A stretch of DNA of 64,000 nt from Aquimarina agarivorans (GTDB lineage: Bacteria > Bacteroidota > Bacteroidia > Flavobacteriales > Flavobacteriaceae). Made by a program: the position numbers and the translations under genes. Every line of letters starts with the position of its first letter. The stretch's first letter is position 1. The DNA is taken from positions 62,001 through 126,000 of the forward strand of contig NZ_AFPB01000174.1 of assembly GCF_000218485.1 (NCBI RefSeq), given 5' to 3'. Below the pieces are notes generated by a model. It ran no database searches, had not been told where the DNA came from, and worked only from the letters and a program-made list of their open reading frames with translations. Of this stretch, positions 27,172 through 37,283 are shown in pieces.

Positions 27172-27927
27172 ATGTACAAATGGGTTGGTGCTATGGTGGG
27201 TGCCTATGTGTTCAGGTTTCCGGGTTTAGTAGCAGGTTTTTTTATTGGTTATATAATTGAACAATATGCTAAAGGGAATGGCAAAAATATTTCAGGTGAA
27301 AACAAAGGAAACAGGCCTAATTTTAAGGGGAGGTCAAAGGTAACTCCACGAGATTTTGAACTCAATTTATTATCACTAGCTTCTATAATCATTAAAGCAG
27401 ATGGGGCAGTTAATCAAACAGAATTAAATTACGTACGGCAATATTTTGTGCAGTCCTACGGTAAAGAACGTGCCAACGCTACTTTTAAAACCTTTAATGA
27501 AGTTATTAAAAGTAGGGAAATTAATACGTTTAAAATTGCGACTTACATTGCACATAATACGCGCTACGCATCACGCTTACAAATCATACATTTTTTATTT
27601 GGTATAGCTGCTGCTGATGGACATGTAAGTGGTAATGAAGTAAATCGAATTCATGAAATTGCGGGAGCTTTTCGTATTAATCAGCGTGATTTTGAGAGCA
27701 TTAAGGCGATGTTTTTTAAAGAGGCTGATAATGCTTATAAAATTTTGGAAATTGATAAATCAGCTACGGACAGCGAAATTAAAAAAGCGTACCGTACCAT
27801 GGCTAAAAAATACCACCCTGATAAATTACAACACTTACCTCCGCATTTAGTAAAAGGCGCCGAAGAAAAGTTCCAATCCGTTCAACAAGCGTACGATCAA
27901 TTGCAAAAAGAACGCGGTTTTAAATAA
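27172..27927 (+). CDS. TerB- and J-domain protein (DjlA-like co-chaperone)
   Basis: About 251 residues from the ATG at 27172; an in-frame TTG six bases earlier is less likely. An N-terminal glycine-rich membrane segment (GAMVGAYVFRFPGLVAGFFIGYII) is followed by a TerB domain (LLSLASIIIKADGAVNQTELNYV and GIAAADGHVSGNE). A C-terminal J domain follows with the HPD triad (KKYHPDKL). This layout is that of DjlA, a membrane-anchored DnaK partner. It lies 57 bases before the NtrY-like kinase. Confidence 0.85.
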   Translation: MYKWVGAMVGAYVFRFPGLVAGFFIGYIIEQYAKGNGKNISGENKGNRPNFKGRSKVTPRDFELNLLSLASIIIKADGAVNQTELNYVRQYFVQSYGKERANATFKTFNEVIKSREINTFKIATYIAHNTRYASRLQIIHFLFGIAAADGHVSGNEVNRIHEIAGAFRINQRDFESIKAMFFKEADNAYKILEIDKSATDSEIKKAYRTMAKKYHPDKLQHLPPHLVKGAEEKFQSVQQAYDQLQKERGFK

Positions 27928-27984
27928 AACCTATTAATTATTCAATTGTTTAGCCTAAATTTAAAGGTAAATTTATTGCTTTTC

Positions 27985-29442
27985 ATGTTCAAACGTCCCT
28001 TTTCATTACGTACCCGTTTATTTATAGCCATGCTTTTGCTGGTAATGATGGCCTCTATTGTTATTGCAGGGATCACCACATACCGCTACAAAAACGAAGC
28101 TGAAGAATACCACAAAGAGCGATTGGAACGAAAGGAGATGGCGATTAAACAAAACATTAATTATGTTTTGAAACGTACTACCTATCCTATTACAACTAAA
28201 AATATTCCGTTGATTTTTAAGGAAAACGGTCGGATTTACGAAATGTCTGCCGTGCATCGGATGCCTTTGATTATTTACGATTTGGAGGGAGAATTACTGA
28301 TTAAATCAAACGAATCCTTTATTAAAGATTCTGTAAAACAGGGCATACCAGACATTGTAATTTCCAAAATGAACAGCTCGCCAAAAAAACGCTTTTTAGT
28401 GAGTTATGATAGGGAAGGAGAACGATTTCAGTCTTCGTACAGCTATATCACTGATAATAAATTTAAGCCATTAGCCATTTTAAACTTACCGTATTTGCAA
28501 AATGACGATTTGGTAAAAAAAGATATTTTAGCATTTTTGCGCAGTTTGGTTGAGGTCTATTTATTTATGTTGCTCATTTGTATTGGTCTAGCGTATTTAC
28601 TATCCAATTATATCACCCGTTCTATTACCACCATTTCCGAAAAAATAAACAAAACCCGAATTGGTAAGCAAAACAAAAAAATTAAAGCGACTTACATTAG
28701 TGAAGAAGTTTCGGTTTTGGTGGAGGCCTACAATAGTATGATTGACCAATTGGAGGAAAGTGCTATAAAATTAGCAGTAAGCGAACGTGAAAATGCTTGG
28801 CGCGAAATGGCAAAGCAGGTGGCGCATGAAATTAAAAATCCGTTAACACCCATGCGCCTAACAGTGCAAAATTTCCACCGAAAGTTTGATCCCAATGATC
28901 CCAACATAAAAAGTAAACTTACGGAGTATAGTGATACCTTAATCCAGCAAATTGACACGATGAGTACCATAGCTTCGGCGTTTTCCAACTTTGCCAAAAT
29001 GCCCGAACGTAAGGATGAAATTTTAAATGTTAGCGAAGTAGTAGGGTCGGCATTAGAAATTTTTGCTGAAAAGGGGATTGTTTTTAACGCTAGCGCAGAA
29101 AAAATACTTATTAATTTTGACAGAACTCAATTAATTCGTGTAATTACAAATCTGGTAAAAAATGCGCTTCAGGCTATTCCCGAAGATAGAACTAATGAAG
29201 TGGTAGTAACTATTTCGCGCCAAGCAAATGATGCGTATATTTATGTAAAGGATAATGGCGTTGGAATTGATTTAGAAAACAAACATCAAATTTTTGAACC
29301 TAATTTTACAACCAAATCAAGCGGAATGGGTTTAGGTTTGGCCATGGTTAAAAGTATTATTGAAACCTATAAAGGAACAATTAGTTATAGCTCAGTAAAA
29401 AATGAAGGGACAGCGTTTGTAGTTCGTATTCCACTGCACTAA
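27985..29442 (+). CDS. Sensor histidine kinase, NtrY-like
   Basis: About 485 residues from the ATG at 27985, which precedes MFKRPFSLRTRLFIAML; the longer TTG form adds an unlikely leader. There are two membrane helices (residues ~10-33 and ~195-215) around a ~160-residue periplasmic sensor, then a HAMP-like linker and HisKA (MAKQVAHEIKNPLTPMRLTV). The ATPase domain has N box NLVKNALQAIPE, GVGIDLENK and GMGLGLAMVKSI. HEIKNPLTP is typical of NtrY/NtrB-type kinases. No response regulator is adjacent; the crotonase gene follows 10 bases later. Confidence 0.87.
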   Translation: MFKRPFSLRTRLFIAMLLLVMMASIVIAGITTYRYKNEAEEYHKERLERKEMAIKQNINYVLKRTTYPITTKNIPLIFKENGRIYEMSAVHRMPLIIYDLEGELLIKSNESFIKDSVKQGIPDIVISKMNSSPKKRFLVSYDREGERFQSSYSYITDNKFKPLAILNLPYLQNDDLVKKDILAFLRSLVEVYLFMLLICIGLAYLLSNYITRSITTISEKINKTRIGKQNKKIKATYISEEVSVLVEAYNSMIDQLEESAIKLAVSERENAWREMAKQVAHEIKNPLTPMRLTVQNFHRKFDPNDPNIKSKLTEYSDTLIQQIDTMSTIASAFSNFAKMPERKDEILNVSEVVGSALEIFAEKGIVFNASAEKILINFDRTQLIRVITNLVKNALQAIPEDRTNEVVVTISRQANDAYIYVKDNGVGIDLENKHQIFEPNFTTKSSGMGLGLAMVKSIIETYKGTISYSSVKNEGTAFVVRIPLH

Positions 29443-29452
29443 AAAATAATTT

Positions 29453-30226
29453 ATGGATTTTAAAAACATCAAATACGAACAGACACAGCAATTGGTCAGC
29501 ATTACAGTCAACAGGCCGGCTAAGCTGAATGCATTAAATGCAGCTACAATATCGGAATTGCATGAAGCATTTAAAGTTGCAAATATGGATTTGGAGGTGC
29601 GTGTAATTATCCTTACCGGAAGTGGCGAAAAAGCATTTGTGGCAGGAGCAGACATTAAGGAGTTTGTTCGTTTTAACCAAATTGAAGGTACTGAACTGGC
29701 TACCCGAGGTCAGCAATTACTTTTTGATTACGTTGAAAATTTGGAAACTCCCGTAATTGCAGCTGTCAACGGATTTGCTTTGGGCGGAGGTTTGGAACTT
29801 GCCATGGCTGCACATATCAGAATAGCTAGTGAAAACGCCCGTTTCGGTTTGCCAGAAGTTTCGTTGGGAGTGATCCCAGGATACGGGGGTACCCAGCGGT
29901 TACCACAGCTAGTAGGTAAAGGTAGGGCAATGGAAATGATATTAACAGGCGGAATGATTTCGGCTGAAAAAGCGTTGAGTTACGGACTGGTAAATCACGT
30001 AGTTCCGCAAGATCAGTTATTGGTGCAAGCGACTGAGTTAGCAAAGAAAATAGTCAAAAATGCACCGTCAGCCATTAGTGCAGCAATAACTACGGTAAAC
30101 GCTGGTTTTGATGTGAATCAAAATGGGTTTGAAGTAGAAAAGCAAGCTTTTGGTAGTTGTTTTGGAACGGCCGATTTTAAGGAAGGAACCAATGCTTTTT
30201 TAAATAAAAGAAAGGCTAATTTCTAA
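29453..30226 (+). CDS. Enoyl-CoA hydratase/isomerase (crotonase) family protein
   Basis: A 257-residue crotonase with oxyanion-hole segments AFVAGADIKEF and NGFALGGGLELAMA, and the catalytic region FGLPEVSLGVIPGYGGTQRL carrying both glutamates of a true hydratase. It probably hydrates short-chain enoyl-CoA (3-hydroxybutyryl-CoA dehydratase type). It follows the NtrY-like kinase by 10 bases and is followed by a strong terminator. Confidence 0.88.
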   Translation: MDFKNIKYEQTQQLVSITVNRPAKLNALNAATISELHEAFKVANMDLEVRVIILTGSGEKAFVAGADIKEFVRFNQIEGTELATRGQQLLFDYVENLETPVIAAVNGFALGGGLELAMAAHIRIASENARFGLPEVSLGVIPGYGGTQRLPQLVGKGRAMEMILTGGMISAEKALSYGLVNHVVPQDQLLVQATELAKKIVKNAPSAISAAITTVNAGFDVNQNGFEVEKQAFGSCFGTADFKEGTNAFLNKRKANF

Positions 30227-30289
30227 ATTTTGAGTAGTTCTATTTATCCACTTAAAAAGTTTTTCTGATTTGAGTCTAAAATTTTTTAC

Positions 30290-30328
30290 AAACCTTTTAA
30301 CATTAAACTTAATGTTAAAAGGTTTTTT
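30290..30328 (+). terminator. Intrinsic terminator after the crotonase gene
   Basis: A 17-bp perfect inverted repeat (30290-30306 with 30309-30325) containing CCTTTTAACATTAA is followed by T residues. It is 63 bases after the crotonase stop codon. Confidence 0.8.
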
Positions 30329-30402
30329 TATGTATAAAAATAGGTATGTCGATAAATCTAATTTCATTTTGAAAATTATAGTTTTACGAAAAAAAATGAA
30401 AG

Positions 30403-31806
30403 ATGAAAAAACAAAGTTTAAAAATTTTATTAGCATTAATTTGTCCACTCATTAATAATGCGCAGAATAAATTAATTCCTTTACTAAATAGTAATAAAAA
30501 CGCTCCTGTACTTATTTATCTGGACTTTGATGGAGAACCCCTAACAGATACTACATTTTTTGATAATTTAGGGAAAGCATTACCAGAAAAGGAAGAAAAA
30601 GAATTAAAAATTAAAAATAAAAACTTAAGTGTATCACCTTCTAGTTTTAATACAAATCAAATAAAACAAATATGGGAACGTGTCAAGGAGGATTATTGTA
30701 TTTTCAATATTAATGTTACTACTGATCGAAAACTGTTTGACAAACATCCTGATAATAAAAAAGTATTAGCTATGATTGGAACAGAAGTGAACTTGTTTAT
30801 TGGAGGTAAGCCTTTTCCTTTATTTGAATCCGGTAGAGCCTCTATTGATGGGTATGGTAATATAAGATCTTCTTATTGTTGGTCTTTATATAAAGGAGAT
30901 CCCATACTTGCTGCTACATCAATAACTCATGAGATTGGGCATGTCTTTGGATTATTACACAATGGAACTATAAATCCTGATAGAGAGTACTTTAAGGGAT
31001 TTGCGAATTATAAACCCATAATGGGAAGAGGTATTAATATTAAGCGAGTTATGCAATGGGGTAACTCCGAATACGATAATGCGAATAGACAACAAGATGA
31101 TATAAACGTTATTTTAAAAAACAATAACATAAAGTTAATCAAAGATGATTATCCAAATACTTTATCATCAGCATTAGAACTTTTTTTTGAAAGTGATAAA
31201 GCAGAAATTAAAGGAATTATTCATCAAAGAAATGATTTCGATTTTTTTAAAATTTTTGTTCCCGAAAATGTTATTCTTAACATTGAAGCCAGCGGCCCAA
31301 AAAAATATGGCAATCTCGATATACAACTGGACTTATTCAAATCGAACAAAGAATTGATGGAAAGTGCTGATCCGAAAGATAAACATAGCGCTAACATTAC
31401 TACAAAAATTGAAACAGCGGGCTATTATTATGTGAAAATTGACGGAGTTGGCAAAGGCAATCCTGCTGTAAACGGATATTCGGATTATGGATCATTAGGG
31501 CAATATACCCTTAAAATCGATTTTAGAATGAATGAGGAAATGACGCTAAGCTCAAATACACACATGCCATTAAAATCATTACAAAATGAAGGAAAGGATG
31601 TACTTACAATTCACCGAGAGGAGAAAGAATTAACTATAAAAGGAAAAACTAATTATATTAAATTGTATGACCTTTCAGGCAAAAGAATTGGTTTTTCAAA
31701 AGGGCAATTGCTTCATTTGGATACAATAAATGCTGATGCTTATATATTAGTATATGAAACTTCAACAACAAACAAAGTTATGATCAAAAAGATTCTGTTA
31801 AAATAA
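30403..31806 (+). CDS. Secreted zinc metalloprotease (metzincin-like) with T9SS-like C-terminal domain
   Basis: A 467-residue protein with an N-terminal signal peptide (cleavage near NNAQ). The sequence SITHEIGHVFGLLHNG has the HExxHxxGxxH zinc motif, and KPIMGRG about 25 residues later would be the methionine turn. After this comes a PPC-like beta domain (DFDFFKIFVPENVILNIEASG and YYVKIDGVGKGN). The last ~70 residues (IKLYDLSGKRIG, AYILVYETSTTNKVMIKKILLK) look like a type IX sorting domain. The reprolysin-like group is the closest fit. It is monocistronic. Confidence 0.7.
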   Translation: MKKQSLKILLALICPLINNAQNKLIPLLNSNKNAPVLIYLDFDGEPLTDTTFFDNLGKALPEKEEKELKIKNKNLSVSPSSFNTNQIKQIWERVKEDYCIFNINVTTDRKLFDKHPDNKKVLAMIGTEVNLFIGGKPFPLFESGRASIDGYGNIRSSYCWSLYKGDPILAATSITHEIGHVFGLLHNGTINPDREYFKGFANYKPIMGRGINIKRVMQWGNSEYDNANRQQDDINVILKNNNIKLIKDDYPNTLSSALELFFESDKAEIKGIIHQRNDFDFFKIFVPENVILNIEASGPKKYGNLDIQLDLFKSNKELMESADPKDKHSANITTKIETAGYYYVKIDGVGKGNPAVNGYSDYGSLGQYTLKIDFRMNEEMTLSSNTHMPLKSLQNEGKDVLTIHREEKELTIKGKTNYIKLYDLSGKRIGFSKGQLLHLDTINADAYILVYETSTTNKVMIKKILLK

Positions 31807-32016
31807 TTATAATCTACTGAATTTTAATATATTATGTATCATTGTGAATTTTGATAGATATCTGTTGTTTCCAGTGATTTTCGAAATGATAATGAAGAAA
31901 ATTGTAATAATCAGAATTTTAGTTTAAAAATAGTTCTTGATACGGTTTTTTGTATTTCAAAAATACTGTAGTAGGCATTAGAACTTGAAAAACAAATCAA
32001 AATGCACTATGGCTTA

Positions 32017-33390
32017 TTATAGCAATCCTTTTGCTTTTATTTCTAAATATTTATTAATGCTATTAATTGTAAGATTTTGAGGAGAAGTTAAAATACTTTG
32101 AATGCCATATTTTTTAAGTTCAGCGACTATTAAACGTTTGTCATGACTAAATTTTTCAGCAATAGTTTTATCAAAAATTTCCTGAGCCGTATGTGCTTCA
32201 CTTCGCCTTAAGGATTCTAATTCTGTATTTTTAAAAAAAACAACAACCAATAAATGACTTTTGTTAATTGCCCTTAGGTAATTCATTTGCCTATGTAAGG
32301 CGTCCAAACTTTCAAAATTGGTGTATAACAAAAGCAAACTTCTATGAGTAATTTGACTTTTAACGGTTGCGTACAAATTTCCAAAATCAGATTCCTTAAA
32401 ATCAGTAGTTACATTATACAAGGATTCCAAAATCAAATTCATTTGCGAATTTCGGCGTTCAGCTTTCACAAAATTTTCAGGTTTTTTTGAAAATGAAAAA
32501 ATTCCTGCTTTATCGTGTCGACGAACCACCACATTACTGATAACTAATGAAGCGTTAATAGCATAATCCAGCAAGCTCAAATTTTCAAAAGGCATTTTCA
32601 TTACCCTGCCTTTATCAATAATAGAGTATACCCGCTGTGATTTTTCATCCTGATACTGATTTACCATTAAATGATTTCGTTTAGCAGTAGCTTTCCAGTT
32701 AATGTCCTTAATGTTATCTCCTTGTACGTATTCTTTTATTTGTTCAAACTCAAAAGAGTTTCCAATTTTACGTAGTTTTTTTATGCCAAATTCCAAACTA
32801 GTTTGGTTGAGTGAAATCAAATCGTATTTTTTTAATTGTAAAAAACTAGGATAATTTTTCACCATTTGATTGGCATTAAATGAAAATTTTCGGGTAGCAA
32901 ATCCAATAGTTGATTTGGTAAAAATCAGTAAGTCTCCGAAAGAATAAGTGCCTCTTTCGGTGGGGCGAAGCACATATTTAAGTTCCTTTTTTTCATTGGG
33001 TTGTAGTTTGGCATTCAATTCAAAATTTCGATTTTGAAATTGAAAAGGCAATTCGTCAATAACCGTACAATCCGCAATCAAACCATATTGGTTCTTAATT
33101 TCAACGTTTATAAAATTTTGATCCCCGTTGGAAAATTTTTCGGGTAACAACCTGGATGCTTGAATTCCTTTACTTGTTGAATAGAGTAAAATAACATCCA
33201 AAATTAAAATAGCGGCTAATGCAAACGCAAGTATTTTGGCTAAAGGAAAGATCAAGGGGTATATAAATCCAAAAATAAAACTAATTACTACGCCAAAAAG
33301 TGCATAAAAAAATCGATTGTTTAAAAACAATGTTAGGAAAAACTGTGCTAATGGACTGTTTTTGATAGAATAATTTTGCTGTTGCGGCAT
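32017..33390 (-). CDS. DUF58 domain-containing membrane protein
   Basis: A 457-residue protein with two N-terminal membrane helices, a beta domain, then the DUF58 core with the hallmark IKDINWKATAKRNHLMVNQYQDEKSQ. A vWA-like C-terminal part carries LLLLYTNFESLDALHR. DUF58 proteins are almost always encoded with MoxR ATPases, as here (6 bases downstream of moxR on the minus strand). The complex is thought to act in chaperone-like maturation of envelope complexes, but its target here is unknown. Confidence 0.85.
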   Translation of the reverse strand: MPQQQNYSIKNSPLAQFFLTLFLNNRFFYALFGVVISFIFGFIYPLIFPLAKILAFALAAILILDVILLYSTSKGIQASRLLPEKFSNGDQNFINVEIKNQYGLIADCTVIDELPFQFQNRNFELNAKLQPNEKKELKYVLRPTERGTYSFGDLLIFTKSTIGFATRKFSFNANQMVKNYPSFLQLKKYDLISLNQTSLEFGIKKLRKIGNSFEFEQIKEYVQGDNIKDINWKATAKRNHLMVNQYQDEKSQRVYSIIDKGRVMKMPFENLSLLDYAINASLVISNVVVRRHDKAGIFSFSKKPENFVKAERRNSQMNLILESLYNVTTDFKESDFGNLYATVKSQITHRSLLLLYTNFESLDALHRQMNYLRAINKSHLLVVVFFKNTELESLRRSEAHTAQEIFDKTIAEKFSHDKRLIVAELKKYGIQSILTSPQNLTINSINKYLEIKAKGLL

Positions 33391-33396
33391 AAGTGA

Positions 33397-34374
33397 TTAT
33401 TTTGGGATTTCAACACTTTGCAAAATATCATTAATGATTTGAACCGTGGTTATACCTTCCATTTCGCGCTCAGGGGTTACAATTATTCGGTGTTGTAGCA
33501 CGGGAATAGCAATTTGCTTGATATCTTCGGGAGTAACAAAATCTCGTCCGTTTATGGCTGCATAAGCTTTACTAGCTTTTAATATGGCAATTGATGCTCT
33601 TGGCGAGGCTCCTAAATATAAAAAAGCATTTGTCCGTGTATTTGCAATAATTGAAGCGATGTATTGAATTAAATGCGGTTCTACAATTATTTGATTTATA
33701 ATTCCCTGGAATTCAATAATTTTTTCCTGACTCAGACTGGTGGTAATTTTGTCAAGCTTTGGCATTTTCAACTCATGTTCACGAGTTAAAATTTCAATTT
33801 CTTCTTCTAAATTTGGATAATCAATGGTTATTTTAAATAAAAAGCGGTCTAGTTGGGCTTCAGGTAAACGGTAAGTGCCCTCTTGTTCAATTGGGTTTTG
33901 AGTGGCAATAATCATGTAAGGTGCTTCCAATTTATAGCGATTACCATCCATGGTTACCTGGCGCTCCTCCATTACTTCAAAAAGAGCAGCTTGCGTTTTT
34001 GCCGGGGCTCTGTTAATTTCATCGGCTAATATAATGTTGGAAAAAATAGGTCCTTTTTTAAATTCAAATTCTGAATTTTTTAAATTAAAAATGGAAGTAC
34101 CTAACACATCTGAGGGCATTAAATCAGGCGTAAATTGAACTCTATTAAATCCTACGGAAAGTGATTTGGCTAACAATTTGGCAGTAATTGTTTTGGCTAC
34201 ACCTGGGGCACCTTCCAATAAAACGTGGCCTTCAGCAAACAATGCGGTCAATAACAGGTCGGCAACTTTTTTTTGTCCAACTATTACTTTTGATAATTCG
34301 CCTTTTACCTGCTGAACGCTGGCTTGTAAATCCTGTAAATTTAATCTGTTATTGAATTGAATCTCGTTTTCCAT
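33397..34374 (-). CDS. MoxR-family AAA+ ATPase
   Basis: A 325-residue AAA+ protein with Walker A GAPGVAKT, Walker B ILADEINRA, sensor 1 ATQNPIEQEGTYRLPEAQLDRF and the C-terminal ASPRASIAILKASKAYA block. It starts 5 bases after the DUF4350 gene and ends 6 bases before the DUF58 gene, so all are one transcript. Its closest relatives form the MRP subgroup that pairs with DUF58. Confidence 0.92.
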   Translation of the reverse strand: MENEIQFNNRLNLQDLQASVQQVKGELSKVIVGQKKVADLLLTALFAEGHVLLEGAPGVAKTITAKLLAKSLSVGFNRVQFTPDLMPSDVLGTSIFNLKNSEFEFKKGPIFSNIILADEINRAPAKTQAALFEVMEERQVTMDGNRYKLEAPYMIIATQNPIEQEGTYRLPEAQLDRFLFKITIDYPNLEEEIEILTREHELKMPKLDKITTSLSQEKIIEFQGIINQIIVEPHLIQYIASIIANTRTNAFLYLGASPRASIAILKASKAYAAINGRDFVTPEDIKQIAIPVLQHRIIVTPEREMEGITTVQIINDILQSVEIPK

Positions 34375-34379
34375 AAAAT

Positions 34380-35570
34380 TTATGATTTTTTATAAAAGCC
34401 TTCTATCTCTTTATTTAATTTCATTAATGGTTCTTTACTGCTAAATGTATGCGATTTCATGCTAATTAGCATGGCAGTCAATCTTTCAATATCCTCAATG
34501 GGTTTATTAGATTTTTGCGCTAGTTTTTTGACAAAAACACGATCTAAATTATCGGTTCTTAAATGATATTTATTGCGGATAGTTTCTAAAAAATAGCGAA
34601 TAGTTTTTTGAATTATTCCGTTGTAATCTTCGGCTTCATAATGCAAGCTGCTAACGGTATGTACAAATTCAGTAGTAGTATTTTTTAAGGGTTCAATAAT
34701 AGGAATGGCTCGTTGCCTTCTTTTGGCGTTAAATAGTAAAAAAAGACCTAATCCTAAAAGTAATAAATACCAACTCCACTTAAGTGCTGGTTTAGATAAA
34801 ATAAAACTTAATGGCCCTTTAGCAAGTTCCGGGTCAACCTTTTGGTTTTTGTCAAACACTAAGTTTAAATGCTGGGGTAAGTATGATATTACTGTATTTA
34901 TATAATTACTATTGTTAGAGGCTAGCATCTGATAATTAGTAAATATTTCAGGTGTAGTATGTACGTAGAATATCCCTTTTTTGTAAGGAATACCAGCAAA
35001 ATTAATGCGTTGATCACCTTGTTGATTAGTAAAATAACCAAGCGATTTTACATGGAGTGTGTTTTTAATATAGCGATTCCTAACGGTTAGTTTTTGCAGG
35101 TATTGTAAGCTGTCATTTTGGTGCTCCAAATAAACAGTACGTTTTTTTTGAGCAAATGAAGCCTCTTCATAATCAATTTTTATTCCCAAGCTATCCTGAA
35201 TAAATTTTGGGAGCACATTAGTAGCAATAAATGCATGTCCTCCATGTCCAACTTGTGCTAGTAAAGATTCAAATGAAACATTATCAATAGGGTAGCTGTT
35301 GGAAATACTCATGTATAAATGGTCGGTAATATTTTTAGCAAGCGAAGTGCTGTCTTCTAATTCAGTATATTCATAATACGTAGTATACAATTGCTTAGGT
35401 TTAAAGGTAAACCAATTGGGTAGTTGATCAAAAAATACTTTCGTATCAAAAGGTTTGGTTTCAGTTTCTATAAAAGTGGGACTCCAATCCACTTCATTTG
35501 ACCGATTCAAAAACAGCAATACTGAAATTACCAAAATTACAATAGCAATTAAAACCCCTTTTCTATTCAT
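34380..35570 (-). CDS. DUF4350 domain-containing membrane protein
   Basis: A 396-residue protein with a membrane helix at residues ~5-20 and another near residue 270 (WSWYLLLLGLGLFLLFNAKRR). Between them a Rossmann-like region (GHGGHAFIATNVLPKF) is typical of DUF4350; a ~100-residue cytoplasmic tail follows. It overlaps the end of the upstream DUF4129-like gene by 8 bases and precedes moxR by 5 bases. Confidence 0.75.
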   Translation of the reverse strand: MNRKGVLIAIVILVISVLLFLNRSNEVDWSPTFIETETKPFDTKVFFDQLPNWFTFKPKQLYTTYYEYTELEDSTSLAKNITDHLYMSISNSYPIDNVSFESLLAQVGHGGHAFIATNVLPKFIQDSLGIKIDYEEASFAQKKRTVYLEHQNDSLQYLQKLTVRNRYIKNTLHVKSLGYFTNQQGDQRINFAGIPYKKGIFYVHTTPEIFTNYQMLASNNSNYINTVISYLPQHLNLVFDKNQKVDPELAKGPLSFILSKPALKWSWYLLLLGLGLFLLFNAKRRQRAIPIIEPLKNTTTEFVHTVSSLHYEAEDYNGIIQKTIRYFLETIRNKYHLRTDNLDRVFVKKLAQKSNKPIEDIERLTAMLISMKSHTFSSKEPLMKLNKEIEGFYKKS

Positions 35571-36294
35571 TTTTCAGTTGTTTTAAAAGTTGATCAAATG
35601 CGGTAGCTGCGGTTTTGTATTGATAATCGTCAATTTTAAATTCGCCATACCAAATGTAGGTATAATAATATGCAGCTTTAGCATAGGTTGCATGGTACTC
35701 AGTGTCTTCTAAATCCAATTGATAGTCATGGGTGGTTTTTTGAGGGTCATATTCTAATTTGTTGCCGTTTTGTAAGTTTTGCAATAACTGTAAATAATGA
35801 TATTTGATGGCTAGGCGATAGTTTTTATTTGCAATAGCCTCCGTTATTAATTGACTGAAATTGGCTACTTGAACACTTTCATGTGATTCGTAATTTTCAA
35901 TTCCGTTCGATGGTTCCGTTTTTTTACCAAACAGCCATCTAAATTCTTTATTTTTTGCTAATTTATATATGAGCAAAATAGCGCCAAATAGCACTAAAAA
36001 GTAAAAAACAATTTTTATAGTTTCATAAAGTTCAAGGGCGTTTTTACCACCATAATTAAACCATTCCATCAACTTTTCAATAAACCAGCGCTTTATTCTG
36101 TCAAGCAGAGAAATTGTTTCCTCGTAGTTGTAGTCGCTATCATTAAGGTAGGGGGCTTTAAAGTCAGCAGGTAGTTTCCTTACTTTTATTGGGGTAGTTG
36201 GAATACGAGTTGTTTTTGATTGAGAATATATGGTATTTACTGCCAAGTTGTAAACGAAAAAAAATAAACTGAAAAAGTATTTACTACGCATCAT
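35563..36294 (-). CDS. DUF4129-type membrane protein
   Basis: About 243 residues from the ATG at 36294 (two adjacent ATGs; a GTG lies 9 bases earlier). An N-terminal signal-like helix precedes a proline-rich extracytoplasmic stretch, then a membrane helix (IVFYFLVLFGAILLIYKLA). The cytoplasmic C-terminal domain has LAIKYHYLQLLQNLQNG and WYGEFKIDDYQYKTAATAF, as in DUF4129 proteins. Its start overlaps the SpoIIM-like gene by 11 bases and its end overlaps the DUF4350 gene. Confidence 0.72.
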   Translation of the reverse strand: MMRSKYFFSLFFFVYNLAVNTIYSQSKTTRIPTTPIKVRKLPADFKAPYLNDSDYNYEETISLLDRIKRWFIEKLMEWFNYGGKNALELYETIKIVFYFLVLFGAILLIYKLAKNKEFRWLFGKKTEPSNGIENYESHESVQVANFSQLITEAIANKNYRLAIKYHYLQLLQNLQNGNKLEYDPQKTTHDYQLDLEDTEYHATYAKAAYYYTYIWYGEFKIDDYQYKTAATAFDQLLKQLKNE

Positions 36295-37261
36295 AAGCAC
36301 CACTAATTACTTTTTTATGTACTTTAAAGGGATATATTAAATAATAAAAAGAAATTAAACTTAAGGTTCCAAATATAATAATTAAAGCCAAAAAATTTGG
36401 CATCTGATCAGCGTAACGAGTAATAAAACCTTCTAAAAATCCAGCGGCAATAGTAAAAGGGAACGTGCTAATTACAATTTTAATACTGTTTCGCATGCCT
36501 AATTTAAAAGAAGAAAATCTTGATAGCGTTTTTGGAAACAAAATACTTGCTCCTAACATAAATCCTGCTGCACCTTCAATAACAATGGCAAAAATTTCCA
36601 TAGCTCCATGTATCCATATTCCTTTAGCACTTTTCCATAAAACGCCTTGTTGCTCAAAAAAAAATTGGAAAGATCCTAACATAATTCCATTTTGCAGTAA
36701 TATGTATCCAGTACCAATTCCTCCGGTTAATCCGTAAACAAAACTAGTTAAGCCAACTTTTAAATTGTTAAAAGTGATGCCTATAAAACTACCCCAATTG
36801 CTTCCACTTTTGTATATGGCGACTGGATCACCCTTTTCAATATTTTGGAGCGTTTGATTAACGTAAGCGTCTCCTAAAATTAAACGTACAAATGATTCTT
36901 CATTAGCAGCTGAAACCACGCCAATAATGACAGCTAATAAAAAAAAAGCAAAGGCGTACATCAAATACCTTCTGTTTTGATATACTAGTAACGGAACTTC
37001 AATTTTAAAAAAGTGAAGAAGCATATTTTTTTCAACCCGCCGGGATTGGTATATTTTTTGAAATACGCGAACTGCTAAATCATTTAAATAAATTACTAGC
37101 TTACTTTTTTTATAGTATGTTTGTGAATAAGCAAGGTCATTAATTAAATGTAAATACAACCGTGATAGTTCGTCCGGATTTTCAATTTGTTTTTGTGCAA
37201 TTGCTTTTTCGAATTGCAACCATTTTTCTTTATTTTGCTTAATAAAGGCTACTTCTCTCAT
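36284..37261 (-). CDS. Stage II sporulation protein M (SpoIIM/DUF95) family membrane protein
   Basis: About 325 residues from the ATG at 37261; an in-frame TTG nine bases earlier is less likely. A cytoplasmic helical N-terminal part (EKWLQFEKAI, DELSRLYLHLINDLAYS) is followed by several membrane helices. IWIHGAMEIFAIVIEGAAGFMLG is the family hallmark. Despite its name the family is widespread in non-spore-formers, usually next to an RDD gene. The RDD gene is divergent here, starting 22 bases away. Confidence 0.82.
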   Translation of the reverse strand: MREVAFIKQNKEKWLQFEKAIAQKQIENPDELSRLYLHLINDLAYSQTYYKKSKLVIYLNDLAVRVFQKIYQSRRVEKNMLLHFFKIEVPLLVYQNRRYLMYAFAFFLLAVIIGVVSAANEESFVRLILGDAYVNQTLQNIEKGDPVAIYKSGSNWGSFIGITFNNLKVGLTSFVYGLTGGIGTGYILLQNGIMLGSFQFFFEQQGVLWKSAKGIWIHGAMEIFAIVIEGAAGFMLGASILFPKTLSRFSSFKLGMRNSIKIVISTFPFTIAAGFLEGFITRYADQMPNFLALIIIFGTLSLISFYYLIYPFKVHKKVISGAYDA

Positions 37262-37283
37262 ACCTAACAAATAACATGATATA